Positions 23,226 to 34,303 of a stretch of DNA of 64,000 nucleotides are shown one piece after another (positions within the stretch are counted from its first letter, which is position 1; the number at the start of each line of letters is the position of its first letter). Made by a program: the position numbers and the translations under genes. Below the pieces are notes generated by a model, which worked only from the letters and a program-made list of their open reading frames with translations, had not been told where the DNA came from and did not search any database. The stretch is from Polyodon spathula (taxonomy: Eukaryota; Chordata; Actinopteri; Acipenseriformes; Polyodontidae): contig NC_054559.1 of NCBI RefSeq assembly GCF_017654505.1, forward strand, positions 19,463,792 to 19,527,791. The letters run 5' to 3'.

Positions 23226-24854
23226 CAGTACCAGTCAAAAGTTTGAGTACACTTGCTGGAAACTAGGTTTTTTCCATAATTGACAATGTTTTACGTTGTA
23301 TACATTTCTGTAAATACTTGAAAATGAAAACACGTTACAATAAACAAAACAAAACATAAGGAGTATCAAAGCAATGTTCAAGAAAATTGAAAATTGTCTC
23401 TAAATCTTGGATTCCTCAAAATAGCCACCCTTTGCCTTAATAACAGCCTCACAAACACGAGGCATTCGGTTAACAAGTTTCAGCAGGAAATTACCCGACA
23501 TGTCTTCCCAGCTCTTCTGCAGTAATTCCCAGAGATGTAGGGCACTTGTGGATAGCTTTGCTTTGACTCTTCTGTCCAGTTCGTCCCATACAAGTTCTAT
23601 GGGATTGAGGTCTGGAGACTGGGCAGGCCAGGTCATTAGATTGAGTTGTCCTTCACTTTCCTTCTTCGCCAGATAGTTCTTGCACAACTTTGAGGTGTTT
23701 TTCGGGTCATTATCTTGCTGAAGAATGAAGGACTGCCCAACTAGCTGTAATCCTGATGGAATGGCATGCCTCTGAAGTATGCTATGATAGCCATGCTGGT
23801 TGAGCTTGCCATGGACTTGGTAAAGATCACCAACTCTGTCACCAGCAAAGCAACCCCAGACCATAACACTGCCTCCTCCATGCTTGACAGTGGGAACCAC
23901 ACATGCAGAACTCATGCGCTCACCCTCTCTGCGTCTTACAAATACTCGGCGGTTGGACCCAAATATTTCAAATTTTGACTCATCGGTCCATAGGACCGAC
24001 TTCCACTCCTCAAACGTCTTGTTTCTGTGTTTTTTGGCCCAGGTAAGCCTCTTCCTCTTATTCTGCACTCTTAACAATGGTTTCTTTGCAGCAATTCTTC
24101 CAGTTAGGCCAGCTTCACTCAATCTCCTCTGAACAGTTGATGTTGAAACATCTGTTATTCTGGTAGCATTTAGCTGAGCTTGTATTTCAGGGGCGGTTAA
24201 TTGCCGGTTTCGCAGACTTGTGACTCAAATGAACTCTGATTCTGAGGTCACCCTCGACCTTGTTCGGTCTTGTTTGATGGTCTTGGCCACAGCAGTTACA
24301 GACACTTCACAAAGTTCTTGTGATTTGTTTTAAAGATTGACCTTCATTTCTTAAAGTAATTACAGACTGTCTTTTTTCTTTGCTTAACTGAGCGTATTTT
24401 GCCATTTTCTGCTCCCTTACACTCAGGAATGACAAACTTGTGCCTATGCTACCTATATTTATAGTAATCATGGACCCTCACCTGTTAATAATTGGTGACA
24501 AAAGGTTAATTAGGTAACATGCTAGTTAACTCAGAGAACATCTAACAAAGACACTTTTATACTTAGGCCAGTGTTCTAACACCGTGCTATACACATTCCA
24601 GACTTTTAACTGACTTGTACTTCAGACTGAAATCCCCTTGCTTTGGGTGACCATTTAATTGAAATTGACAAGATTTATATTTTCATTTAAAAATAAAATT
24701 TTTGAATGCAATTCACTCATGATTATCAGCTTATATAAGTACACGTATCATATAATGAAATATTAAGTGTTTATAGACAAGTTTATGCAGTTAAAAGCAT
24801 AGATAATCATGAAAAACCTGGTTTCAAGCAGGTGTACTCTCAGACTGACTGGTA

Positions 24855-24857
<3 letters not shown>
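23226..24857 (-). mobile_element. Tc1/mariner element with DD38E spacing (Intruder-like), inactive
   Basis: An element of about 1.63 kb with inverted ends. The left end is CAGTACCAGTCAAAAGTTTG and the right end reads GTGTACTCTCAGACTGACTG-GTACTG, the diverged reverse complement. The size and single-gene layout fit Tc1 elements. The transposase lies on the minus strand at 23400-24405. The right flank begins with TA, the normal Tc1 target, and continues as a (TA)n microsatellite. The left flank is CA, so the left target copy has mutated. The catalytic spacing (see the pseudogene entry) matches the DD38E family known as Intruder, which occurs in ray-finned fish and some other animals. Confidence 0.9.
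23400..24405 (-). pseudogene. Tc1-like DD38E transposase, disrupted
   Basis: The cut-and-paste transposase of the surrounding element. The start codon at 24405 begins MAKYAQLSKEKRQ, the usual N-terminal helix-turn-helix start. An in-frame TGA at 24309 follows a one-base frameshift near the same place. After the shift, VSVTAVAKTIKQ resumes the DNA-binding domain, and a second stop (TGA at 24227) interrupts it. From 24122 to 23400 the frame is open for 240 codons and holds the catalytic domain. It has WTDESKF (first Asp, residue 47 of this part), GGGSVMVWGCF (residues 82-92), QQDNDPKNTSK (second Asp, residue 137) and SPDLNPIE (Glu, residue 176). There are 38 residues between the second Asp and the Glu, not 34. 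All three catalytic residues are present, but the broken N-terminal half means it cannot be made intact. Confidence 0.92.

Positions 24858-24923
<66 letters not shown>
24858..24923. repeat. (TA)n microsatellite at the Tc1 insertion site
   Basis: Thirty-three TA dinucleotides that start at the last base of the Tc1 element. Either the element inserted into an existing TA run or the target TA expanded later. Confidence 0.97.
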
Positions 24924-24924
<1 letters not shown>

Positions 24925-25490
24925 CTTGTATAGCATGCATGTAAGTTCTTCCTGATTGTGAAAGATTTATGTTGAAACACTGTTATCTACAATGTAAAGC
25001 ACATTTATTGACCCTTCACATTCAATTTCTAAGTTTATTTTATGTATGTCTCATACAGGAAACACTAAATAAACACATTTGTAAAAAATGTGTGAATAAA
25101 GCTGTACTATATCTGACTTCACAGAAGTTTACGGAAACCGCACTGCTGATAAGTATTGTAGATTTACTACATGACAGCTAGATAGATTTTTTTTTCTCTC
25201 CCAGACTCTGTTGTATTGTTTACCATTACTGCCACGCTGTTCCCTTGGCGTTCTGCCATTTTATTCCCTCTACATTTAGAAAGATAAAAGGTGGTTAATG
25301 GACCTGAGTGAAGAACAGCTCATGTTTTTATATGGGTTGCATTGGGGAAATGGTTCGAAATATTGAGGCCCTTCACCTGGTAAAGTTAATGCTGTTTGGC
25401 ATTACATTGCTCATTGTTTTAAAAGCTTCTTTCAAAACTAAAGACAAAAGCTGCTGCCGTTTCAGAAGTACTGAAGGGCCACTGGATCAA
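24924..25490. other. No recognised feature
   Basis: A unique-looking spacer. The first 60 codons of a long open frame starting at 25308 lie here but resemble no known protein. Confidence 0.45.
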
Positions 25491-25494
25491 AGAG

Positions 25495-26073
25495 CACAGC
25501 AACAAGAGCACAAGAAGAAGAGCACAAGAAGAAGAGCACAGCAAGAGGAGCACAGAAAGAAGAGGAGCACAGCAAGAGAAGCACAGCAAGAAGAGCACAA
25601 CAAGAAGAGGAACACAGCAAGAGGAGCACAGCAAGAAGAGCACAACAAGAAGAGGAACACAGCAAGAAGAGGAGCACAGCAAGAGGAGCACGGCAAGAAG
25701 AACACAACAAGAAGAGGAACACAGCAAGAAAAACACAGCAAGAAGAGCACAGCAAGAAGAGCACAACAAGAAGAGGAACACAGCAAGAAGAGGAGCACAG
25801 CAAGAGGAGCATGGCAAGAAGAGCACAACAAGAAGAGGAACACAGCAAGAAAATCACAGCAAGAAGAGCACAGCAAAAATAGCACAGCAAGAGGAGCACA
25901 AGAAGAAGAGCATAGCAAGAAGAGGAACACAGCAAGAGGAGCACAGCAAGAAGAGCACAGGAAGAGGAGCACAGCAAGAAGAGGAGCACAGCAAGAGGAG
26001 CACAGCAAGAAGAGGAGCACAGCAAGAGGAGCACAGCAAGAAGAGGAACACAACAAGAAGAGGAACACTGGAA
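25495..26073 (+). repeat. T-poor 14/17-bp minisatellite (GAGCACAGCAAGA family)
   Basis: About 38 imperfect units of the 14-mer GAGCACAGCAAGAA or the 17-mer form with an added AGG-type triplet (AGAGGAACACAGCAAG). The plus strand is almost free of T over 580 bases, so stop codons cannot occur and all three forward frames are open. This explains the 259-codon frame (25308-26087) and three long antisense frames. The unit length is not a multiple of three, so phase changes within the array, which argues against a coding function. Confidence 0.93.
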
Positions 26074-26097
26074 TTTGTGGCGAGTGACTGCATCACA

Positions 26098-26226
26098 GAT
26101 TTACACATTAAGTACATTGTAACTATGCATAACAACATTGTAATGTTGTGTAAGCACACATGTATTCACTAAGTAACTACTATGTAAATACACAGTAATA
26201 AGAGACGCGTCATGTAAAGTGTTCCC
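26098..26226. mobile_element. Foldback element, right arm adjoining the minisatellite
   Basis: TTTACACATTAAGTACATTG, ACTATGCATAACAACATTGT and TAAGTAACTACTATGTAAAT are followed by CATGTAAAGTGTTCCC. This is a clear right half of the family. Its missing core and left arm lie where the 14/17-bp array stands. Confidence 0.75.
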
Positions 26227-27530
26227 GAGTAAAGAAATCTATTAAAAGTATCAGGTTGAGTTTGCCTGTGTGTGTCCTGGTAAGTATGTTTTTTTGACAT
26301 TGTAACTTTATGCAAGAGGTTTTTTTTTTTTCCCTCAAAACTGACAAGAAACAGAGCCTTGCTAACTAGAAGCAGAAGCAGTGTTGACCTGAGCAGCTAA
26401 TGGCAGACAGACTCACAGCTGCTCCATTCAATCTCTCTTTGCTGCAGCTAGAAGACAGCACCCATTAATACCTGCTGTTCCATTGACAGGATTCTTGAGA
26501 TTATTAATATTGCAATTATCTGCACGTCGAGACCACAAACCTAGCTACTCAAGCAACTTGTTATATTAAAAGGGGCATGAACAGCCATGCAACTACATTG
26601 GAATAACTGGGTAACTGTTCCCATTGTTGCAAGGCAACTGGTGTGGAAATGTAATGGGAGATTGCTTTCTAGATATCAGGGTTAGACACTAGCAGTCAAA
26701 CAAAGAGGTAGGAAATTGGGTAGCCATTGAAATAGTGATACTACTAAGCACTGAACAAGAACAAAAGCAAAACAAATGATTATTTAAACAAATAATAACA
26801 AAAATCATCAGGCTTGGACGCTTTTGTCAGCAGCCCACTGGAGCTCCTTCTTCATCCTGTACAGGACTGAACAGACAGGCCAGGTGCAGCCTTGTATACA
26901 CACCTGCCTCAGGTAAACTCCTTCAATAAGTGAGCAGCCCCCAATCAAGACCCACATTGTACTGCATTCCATCCACATTCTCACATGTAAGTATTCTAAA
27001 CAAATTAACCCTTTCCTGAGTCCAGTTAATATGCACATTTAACAACTAACACTGTTAAACATATATACCAAAAATAAAGTAAGATGCAAATAAAGATAAC
27101 CCTGTTGCTGATGCAGTTGTTAACATCTATATTGCAGAATGTGAGTGAATAAAAACATGTATCTCCAGATAGCCAAGTCTCTCTTGGGGTTTGTAAATGT
27201 ATACAGAGCAGATACAGTTCGATCAAGTTATTACACTCCATCTATCTTAACTAATCAGTGGCCTGCAACCTTGGCAAGCACTGTGTAATTAGATATGAAT
27301 AATCAATCACCATTCCAGATAATCGCTGGGTATGACAGGAGGCGGTCATAACAATAATCAGCTGACATCAACCAAGTACACCGAATGCCAATCAATCAGT
27401 CATTCTGATGGAAACGGATCTGATATCAAACAAAGCTGACAAAAGCAAAACAGTTGAACATGCATGCAAATCTCAAGGCGATGAAAAAAAAAACACAGGT
27501 TAGGGAGGCTAAACTGTTCACAAACTATTT
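26227..27530. other. No recognised feature
   Basis: Unique-looking sequence with a T run at 26321-26332. Short minus-strand frames have no domain. Confidence 0.45.
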
Positions 27531-27534
27531 CTTC

Positions 27535-27675
27535 TCCAGGGGCGGGTAGCTTGCCAACATCCCCGACAGACCTCCTCGGTGTGAAGAGGTAACTGGCTTG
27601 ATCGTGGGATCAGAGGACACCCACCGACCTTCAGTTCTCCTGGGCTGTGGTGAGGATTGGTGTGGTGAGTGAACA
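27535..27675 (+). mobile_element. Possible dispersed repeat, GC-rich
   Basis: A GC-rich block (GGCGGGTAGCTTGCCAACAT, GATCGTGGGATCAGAGGACA, CCCACCGACCTTCAGTTCTC) that contrasts with its flanks and reads like a decayed retroposon. A single copy; the family is not recognised. Confidence 0.25.
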
Positions 27676-28823
27676 TAAGGGATACAAAGGTGTAACATAA
27701 TTGGGAACTTACTTTTTTATATATAAATAACCTTTTTTTATCTGTATCAATTCATTTATTTAGCATCTCTAGAGGCACACATTCTATTTAATCCAGCAGG
27801 TGCTGTATTAGCGTCTGCCTCAGTTTATATTACTGCTTAAGCAATAAAGGGGCAACACCTGTGTCGCACTAACCTGACATCAGAAAGCAGAAATCTAAAA
27901 CCTCCCCGAATAAACAGATTAATCCAATAAGCATGTCTGCAATGACTCATCCTCAGCACGGGGATGTGTCTCACTGTGTTGTTCAATATGGGCCGTGGTT
28001 AGCAGTCGCGATTACTGGCTGAGTCAAGACTTGCTTCAGGGTTCCATTGCCAGATTTTGCTCTGACGAGCTGTTTACATTGTTGGGTCTATTTGCAACAC
28101 GTTTCGCAACAGGTTGTATAACCCCTTGCAAATACCCTCTTCTGTTTCAGCGCAAGCTTTAGTTTACATTAAGTAATATAACCTAGCGAGGAGACACTTC
28201 CCACATAGGCAACACAGCCAAGGAGGGGTGAGCAGCCCTGCTCTGTCTGACCCAGAGCAACACAAGGTAGTATACTGGAGGCAGCGACAGTAAGGGGTGG
28301 ATACAATTAAAAACGGGTTATTTCCTTGTTCTGCTGGGCAGTTTAATCAAGCTCCCTTGCACTGGAGGATATGGTGAACCATCCACAAGATCAGCCATAG
28401 CAAATTCAAGATGTCAACATTCGACAAATGGTGAAACTAAAACAATTTCTTCTCTGACAAACATTTCAGCCAGAAGTCTTTGTATTAATCTACCACATGC
28501 AAGCCCTATACCAAAGTGTGATTACATTGCATTGTCAACGGTGTAAGCAGCAGGATAATGAGTTGTTTTTTTCTGGAAGGCAGAAGAGCAAACAAAACCT
28601 TTTTGTAACAATGGAGCTGCCTCCACTCCCTGTACTGTTCTCTGAGCTGAGACAGTTTGGACGAAAGCTATTCAGTGCATTTCAACATTATTCTCATGTG
28701 TTGCAGAGAGATAAGCCCAAGCTGAAGTTTTTTTTTTTCTGTTGCAAAGATTTGTGGCAAACAAACAATGCGAAGGCAAAACCATCCCAGAGCTCATATT
28801 CTACCTTACAGAGGTCTTGACAA
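27676..28823. other. No recognised feature
   Basis: Unique-looking sequence. The 107-codon frame at 28497-28820 has no recognised domain and ends in simple sequence. Confidence 0.45.
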
Positions 28824-28845
28824 CATTATTATTATGACATTATTA

Positions 28846-28910
<65 letters not shown>
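28824..28910. repeat. (ATT)n microsatellite
   Basis: About 27 ATT triplets with GAC and T interruptions at the left edge. Confidence 0.97.
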
Positions 28911-29023
28911 GCCAATATTGTGCAGTCAATACAGCCTGAGAATCATGTCACTCATCCTCCATTGCCTTCACCTGCCATGTAGCCTCACCATGGGTCTCCC
29001 TGGAACAATTTGGAGCTCTACAT

Positions 29024-29036
29024 CCCCACCTGCTGG
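29024..29036 (-). promoter_or_regulatory. Candidate CTCF-like site
   Basis: The minus strand reads CCAGCAGGTGGGG, close to the CTCF core CCASYAGRKGGC. Motif match only. Confidence 0.25.
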
Positions 29037-29580
29037 ACATGAGTGTACATCACCATTTAAAGGTGTTTACAGAATCATCTTCCTTCTTACCGTTAATTCA
29101 AAACACCCTGTTGCTGGACTTACATTTTTATAACTTGCCCTTATGTATAAGAGTCCCTCGATGATCGAGTGCTACACAAACATACATAAGGGTTTTGACT
29201 GGCTAAAAATAAGGGGACATTCAAACTTAACTGTATATACATTTACTGTGTCACGGTTAAAGCATAGGAAAGAACAAATATGCATGCAAGCACTGTACAT
29301 TGAGCTAAGACACATTAAAAAGCCATAGGCAACTTCATACTGAGCAGTTATCCATTTCAAAAATTATAGATCTGTTTTGCTTTTGCAGTCCAACTTAAAG
29401 TAACATTTAAACAAACTATATAAAACTGTCCTTGCATTAGTCTCATCAGTGATATTCTTTAGCTCCAAGGACCAATAATGGGATTTCGAATATCAAACTA
29501 ACTAATTAGCACCTTCTTTTTGTTAATTCGAGTTCCATTCATTCTAAAAATAAGAACCATATCGTGAGAATGAAGTGGGT

Positions 29581-29581
<1 letters not shown>

Positions 29582-29646
<65 letters not shown>
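29582..29646. repeat. (GA)n microsatellite
   Basis: Thirty-two GA dinucleotides. A pure polypurine tract able to form triplex DNA. Confidence 0.97.
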
Positions 29647-29648
<2 letters not shown>

Positions 29649-32088
29649 ACACACACTCACACTAAATACATTTAAAGGCTTTGCGAATCACTGGTGGGTG
29701 TTATTGGCTGGTACCCTAAGCATATAACATAATTTATCGCTTAAGTTACCTTGAAACAGCAGTCATTTTAAATGTAGCAGCGATGCCGGTACTGCAATGC
29801 ACTGTGAGCCGGAGCAAGCTTTCGGCTAGAGCCCTATAATCAGACGATTCATTCGAGTGTGCACCTCACATAATGCATCCTTCATTTAACCCATAGCTAC
29901 TTAACTCTTTGTGTACTGGCACGCATGCATCATCATACGTAATATATAACAACATCTATTAGAACTGAAGGGTGCAAGGCCACTGAGTGTAGCTAGGACA
30001 TCATTGAGTGAGTTATTTTAGGGAAGGTGGCCAATCTGGAGCCAAGTCACGATGTAAAGCTATGTCAGTTTCAGCCATGCTGTTTTTCCATCGCTGTCCT
30101 TACTGAACAGTCCATGCTGGAATCAATCCTAAAACTGCACACAGTTTCTGCAAAGGGTCTTGCTGAGCTCTTTACCAGATCTGCTGTTTTGGCCCTCATG
30201 ATGAAACCTGCCCTGGAGCAGTCAGATACTGTACAGATGTTACATACGAATGGAATACATGGCAGGGATTCGCATTACAAACACATGAGTGCGTGTGAAA
30301 GGCAATGCAAGTTAATAAGCACCGTCTTACTAGGACAGGTGTTTCAGGCAACGTCTACTGGCTAATCCCATCTCTCTGCATTGTCTGAGTCTCCCCACAT
30401 GGGCTGTTTAAGCACCACCGTTCCTGAGATGTGTTTTTACCAACTGAAGACCCCTATGGAACTGTCAGCAGAGCTTTCACTGTTAGTTCCCACATACTGT
30501 TGCATTCCAGAGCTCTTTATCAGGTCCGTAAGATTGCTAACATAATAACTGTACCCGTGTCAAGCACCAGGGCTGCCTGCTCAAGCTATAACTTGGAAAT
30601 ACACTTCCAATTACTTTCAATTAATAGCTCTTTGGATACAAGAGGCTGCATACATGCAGTGGTGTCACTGTGCTACAGATGACAAGGATAAGCACGCTGG
30701 AGCAAGACTTGTATGTATTTATGTGGAAATGTTCTGCGGAATAGTTATATGTTAAAATCAAGGGATACTGTGCTGACCAACTGCAGCCACTGAAACCTCA
30801 CATTACAAGACTTGCATGACATCAAAAACTGAGATTAAAGAGTCGTTTTTTACCGTCTCCTATTACAGTTACAATTTGTCTGTAGCTTTTTATAATGATC
30901 ACATTCCTAGTGTTTTTTGAATTTTATTTTTTTTTGTTACTAATTCATCCCCTCTTACTCACCCGCAAGGGGATTGAGAGAAGTGTATATTCATGGATGA
31001 ATGCATGCCTTATACATGTGATCAACACATTTTGTTACAAAGTAACATGGCATGAATATGGGCAAATGAATCCACATGAATTAACAGGGGCTGAATTCAG
31101 AATGAATGACTTCAGAACTCCGAGGAAGTGCAGAAGACATTCAGGTGTTCTTCCTGTGCTATTCAGCGGGATTTCATTGTGAACCTTTTTTAAAAGTGTT
31201 ACCAGTTCATTTTTAAAGTATCCAGCTGTAATTATGGCAATACACTGTTGTGCAGTAAAGAGTGCTGGGGCTTCCCAATGCTTACATCTAATCGCAGGCA
31301 TCAACAACTGAACAGCAACTCGGGTAAAAGCACTTGAGAGAAACACACAATATTTCAATAAGAACAACTGAGATTGATTGCAAACATTATATTAATGTAC
31401 AGGGGAGTGGATAAACTCTTTAAGGGTTGTCCAGGAAAGCCGAATATATAAACTTTCCCTCCCCATCTTCGTATTCAGAATGAACAGGAGGGTGTTTCAA
31501 ACTGAGGTAATTCAGGACTCTGTCCCGCTGCAGGGTCTGTCGGGGTCGGCACATTTATATTCAGCTCTGAGGAGCACGAATCGATTAGGCTATGGTTGTG
31601 GCAATCTTCTCTATTAGAATTCAGTAGAAAACAAAAATCTGCATTTGTAGGATGAAAATGTATTCTTCCATGGTGTAGCCTTCTGTGCACTTTACTTCAT
31701 CAGGAAAAATGCCTTGTTGACGCTGAAGTTTGTTTGCATTTCCCCAGTGTGCTTTTCAGTTACAGGGATGTTTTCTCTACCCTCGAAACATGCTGCCTAC
31801 TATATCATGATTAGCAAAATAGTCAATTAATTTTTTTTTTTTTTTTTTTTGGTGCTACTGCTTGCACCAGTAGGATATCATTAATCACACCTTCAAGCTC
31901 CTCTATAGTTCAGGAAGCAAAACAAAAACTTGCAAATGTATTCATTTTTCTTCAAATGGTGGTTTTGTTGCATTAATTTGAAATATCAATTCAGAAAACG
32001 ACACAAATAAATGTTAAAAACTAATTCTTAGTAGATTAAATATGATCCCGCGGTGAATATTTAGATATGTGATTTTTATGATTTGATG
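29647..32088. other. No recognised gene
   Basis: Unique-looking sequence with T20 at 31831-31850. The open frames at 30027-30365 (112 codons) and 31035-31367 (110 codons) show no domain, signal peptide or splice-compatible homology that I recognise. Confidence 0.45.
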
Positions 32089-32175
32089 CCATTGTAACCA
32101 CACCTATTTCTGTTGAAACCTGTTAATGTGTTTGTCATGTTATTTACTGCATAGTTAATGATGGCGCAATCTACT
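32089..32175 (+). repeat. Dispersed repeat, copy 2 of 2
   Basis: Partner of 17383-17470, in the same orientation. Shared phrases include TTAATGTGTTTGT, TTTACT(A/G)CATA and TTAATGATG. This copy lacks the RFX-like palindrome and has ATTGTAACCACACC at the corresponding edge. Confidence 0.6.
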
Positions 32176-34245
32176 GTTCCTTTTTATTATATCCTTCAGG
32201 CATCCTGGTACTGAGTCTATTCATCCATTTATGTTTTCCTTTATTCTTAAAAAGGATAGCAACCTAAAATATTGTTCCCAGAATCTCTTTATCCCAGAAG
32301 TACTCCTGCCGCCAGTTGTTCAGTGAAACTACTGTGAGTCAGGTTCAGCTCTGGTGCCTTCTGCACTGTCAGTACTTGAAAGAAATTTCAATTAATTAGT
32401 CCCTTTTTGCTTTCATGAAAAAAAAAAAAAACTGAAACAAACACAGCTGATTTTTTAACTCAAACATGACATCCCTGAAAAGCTGATATTAACAAAGTCT
32501 GGGTCACTGCTAAATGCGTAATTATTATTTTTATAATATCTGGGTATGGATGAAGGTACAGTGCATGCATTTCCTGATATTAATTGTAACAATATAAAGT
32601 ATCCATAACCCTTAATAACAACTTGATTAAGGTCAATTAAACTTACATAACACCATCTGCATGCTCATTTATAAATACTGCTTTGTTTGTGTTTTATTTT
32701 AAGGGGTCATATTTGGATCAATGCTACTAATAAGCTACGTACATGGCGAGCGTTTCTTACTGTTTCTGACTGTACTATATTTGCAAGTTTTGGTGGTTGT
32801 GGTGATCCATTAGAATTCATTTTGTGACCATCTGGAGCCTTGCAACTCTGTGACTTTATATTATTTGTAATTTTAGTGGCTGTGTCTCTGAGCATTCCTA
32901 TAATTAGGATGTTTGAACCCTGGTAAAACCCTGGACTATAAGTTAGCTGCCGTTACACCAAAGGGATTGAGAAAATTGGTCTTTAGCAGAGAGCTTTCCC
33001 TAATGAGTGGTATCTTCAAGATAACTGTTAAACACCCAGATTCATACAGTTCACTATATTGATAATGCGTCACAGAATCTTCTGTAATAAAAAGGTTTAT
33101 CTAATGTAAGAAACGGTCAGAAAGAGGCTGTCAGGCATGGGAAACGACCCACGTTTTCCTCCAACGCAAGTCTGCCTCCCTTGCCTTTTCAAATGCCAAA
33201 CCACTTTCTGAAATCTAACCCTACTGTTCGAGTTCTGTATTCCGGAAGTGTTCTGCAGCTTATTGGAAAACGAAGGCAGCCCCCCAGAGAGAGTCGCTGT
33301 TCTCCGGGAAGAACGCAGCAGACAGGCCGGGTTGCATTGGGATTCATCACAGGAGTGTTGTGTGATTCACTGTGGGGCTGGGTTAAGCACAGCCATTTGT
33401 AATGACAGGCTTTGAATTCCTTTCTGTTTAACCCACATCCTCGCTGCCAGGCAGTGAGAAGCCAGTTTTAATTTGGTTTAAAATGCAGTGCAACAAAGGG
33501 GGCTGTCGGACTCCTGGAAGATCACACAGCAGAAGTCTCACAAGCCAAAACACGTCAGCTGTGTAGCTGAAGCTAGCAAAATGGTTTCATTAAACCTTTC
33601 CTGTCTTGCACTTTCACTCCCTATATAGGTCTCAAAATGGGCAATTTTGAAAGAATTGAATGAAAACCACGTAACATTTGGTACTACACTGGGTGAAAGA
33701 AAGTTCTCAGTTTGCTAGCCTTCCCTTCCAGGATATGTGTTGTTGCTTCACTTCCCAGGTCCCCAGTCCACGGGGTTAAATATTCGTATTATTTGCAAAG
33801 CAGCTGGCTGGTTACTGACGGGACAGAAACCCTTTCAGTCTCCTGGTGAAATGGCCAAGGAGCGTATCATCAACCTGTGAGCAAACTAAATATGGTCTCC
33901 CTGTCTTTAGTGATAAGAAGCTGGTGGAATCTGATTTTCGATAACTCAGTAGGGGTATCGTACGCATGCCAGTCACTTCCAAACACACCACCTGCTCTGC
34001 CCAAAACAAACCGAAGCCATGCGTTTGGTGCTTCTTCAATTCCTTGACATAACTGAATTTACAATGCAAATTTGTGCAGGAAGCTGTCCCAAGTTGAACC
34101 TATAACAAGTTCCATTTGAATTGTCAACACTAATAAGCCAACTGTGCGCTTTCAGCGAGACTTGCCTGTTCTGCAGCCTGGGAATAGTTACAGCCTCTTT
34201 ACAAGATCTCTTTTTCGGTGCAGCCTGACAAGCGCCTCTGAGAAA
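32176..34245. other. No recognised feature
   Basis: Unique-looking sequence with an A run near 32419-32431. Positions 33120-33560 are GC-richer and of high complexity but without a domain-bearing frame. Confidence 0.4.
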
Positions 34246-34303
34246 TATATATATATTATATATATATAATATATATATATATATATTATATATATATATA
34301 TAA
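34246..34303. repeat. (AT)n microsatellite with TT/AA phase switches
   Basis: AT repeats broken by ATTATA and ATAATA, giving nested palindromes. Confidence 0.93.

Noticed and set aside
25462..26068. Cys-Leu-rich antisense frames of 135-193 codons
   Set aside because: Complement of the same T-poor repeat; low-complexity artefacts.
25308..26087. 259-codon open frame rich in Gln, Glu, Lys and Arg
   Set aside because: The strand lacks T, so stops cannot form. The underlying 14/17-bp repeat is not in phase with codons and all forward frames are open. The first 60 codons resemble no protein.
30027..30365. 112-codon open frame
   Set aside because: No domain, no similar frame elsewhere, and no exon signals that I can support.
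31035..31367. 110-codon minus-strand frame
   Set aside because: Composition and content look random; no recognised motif.
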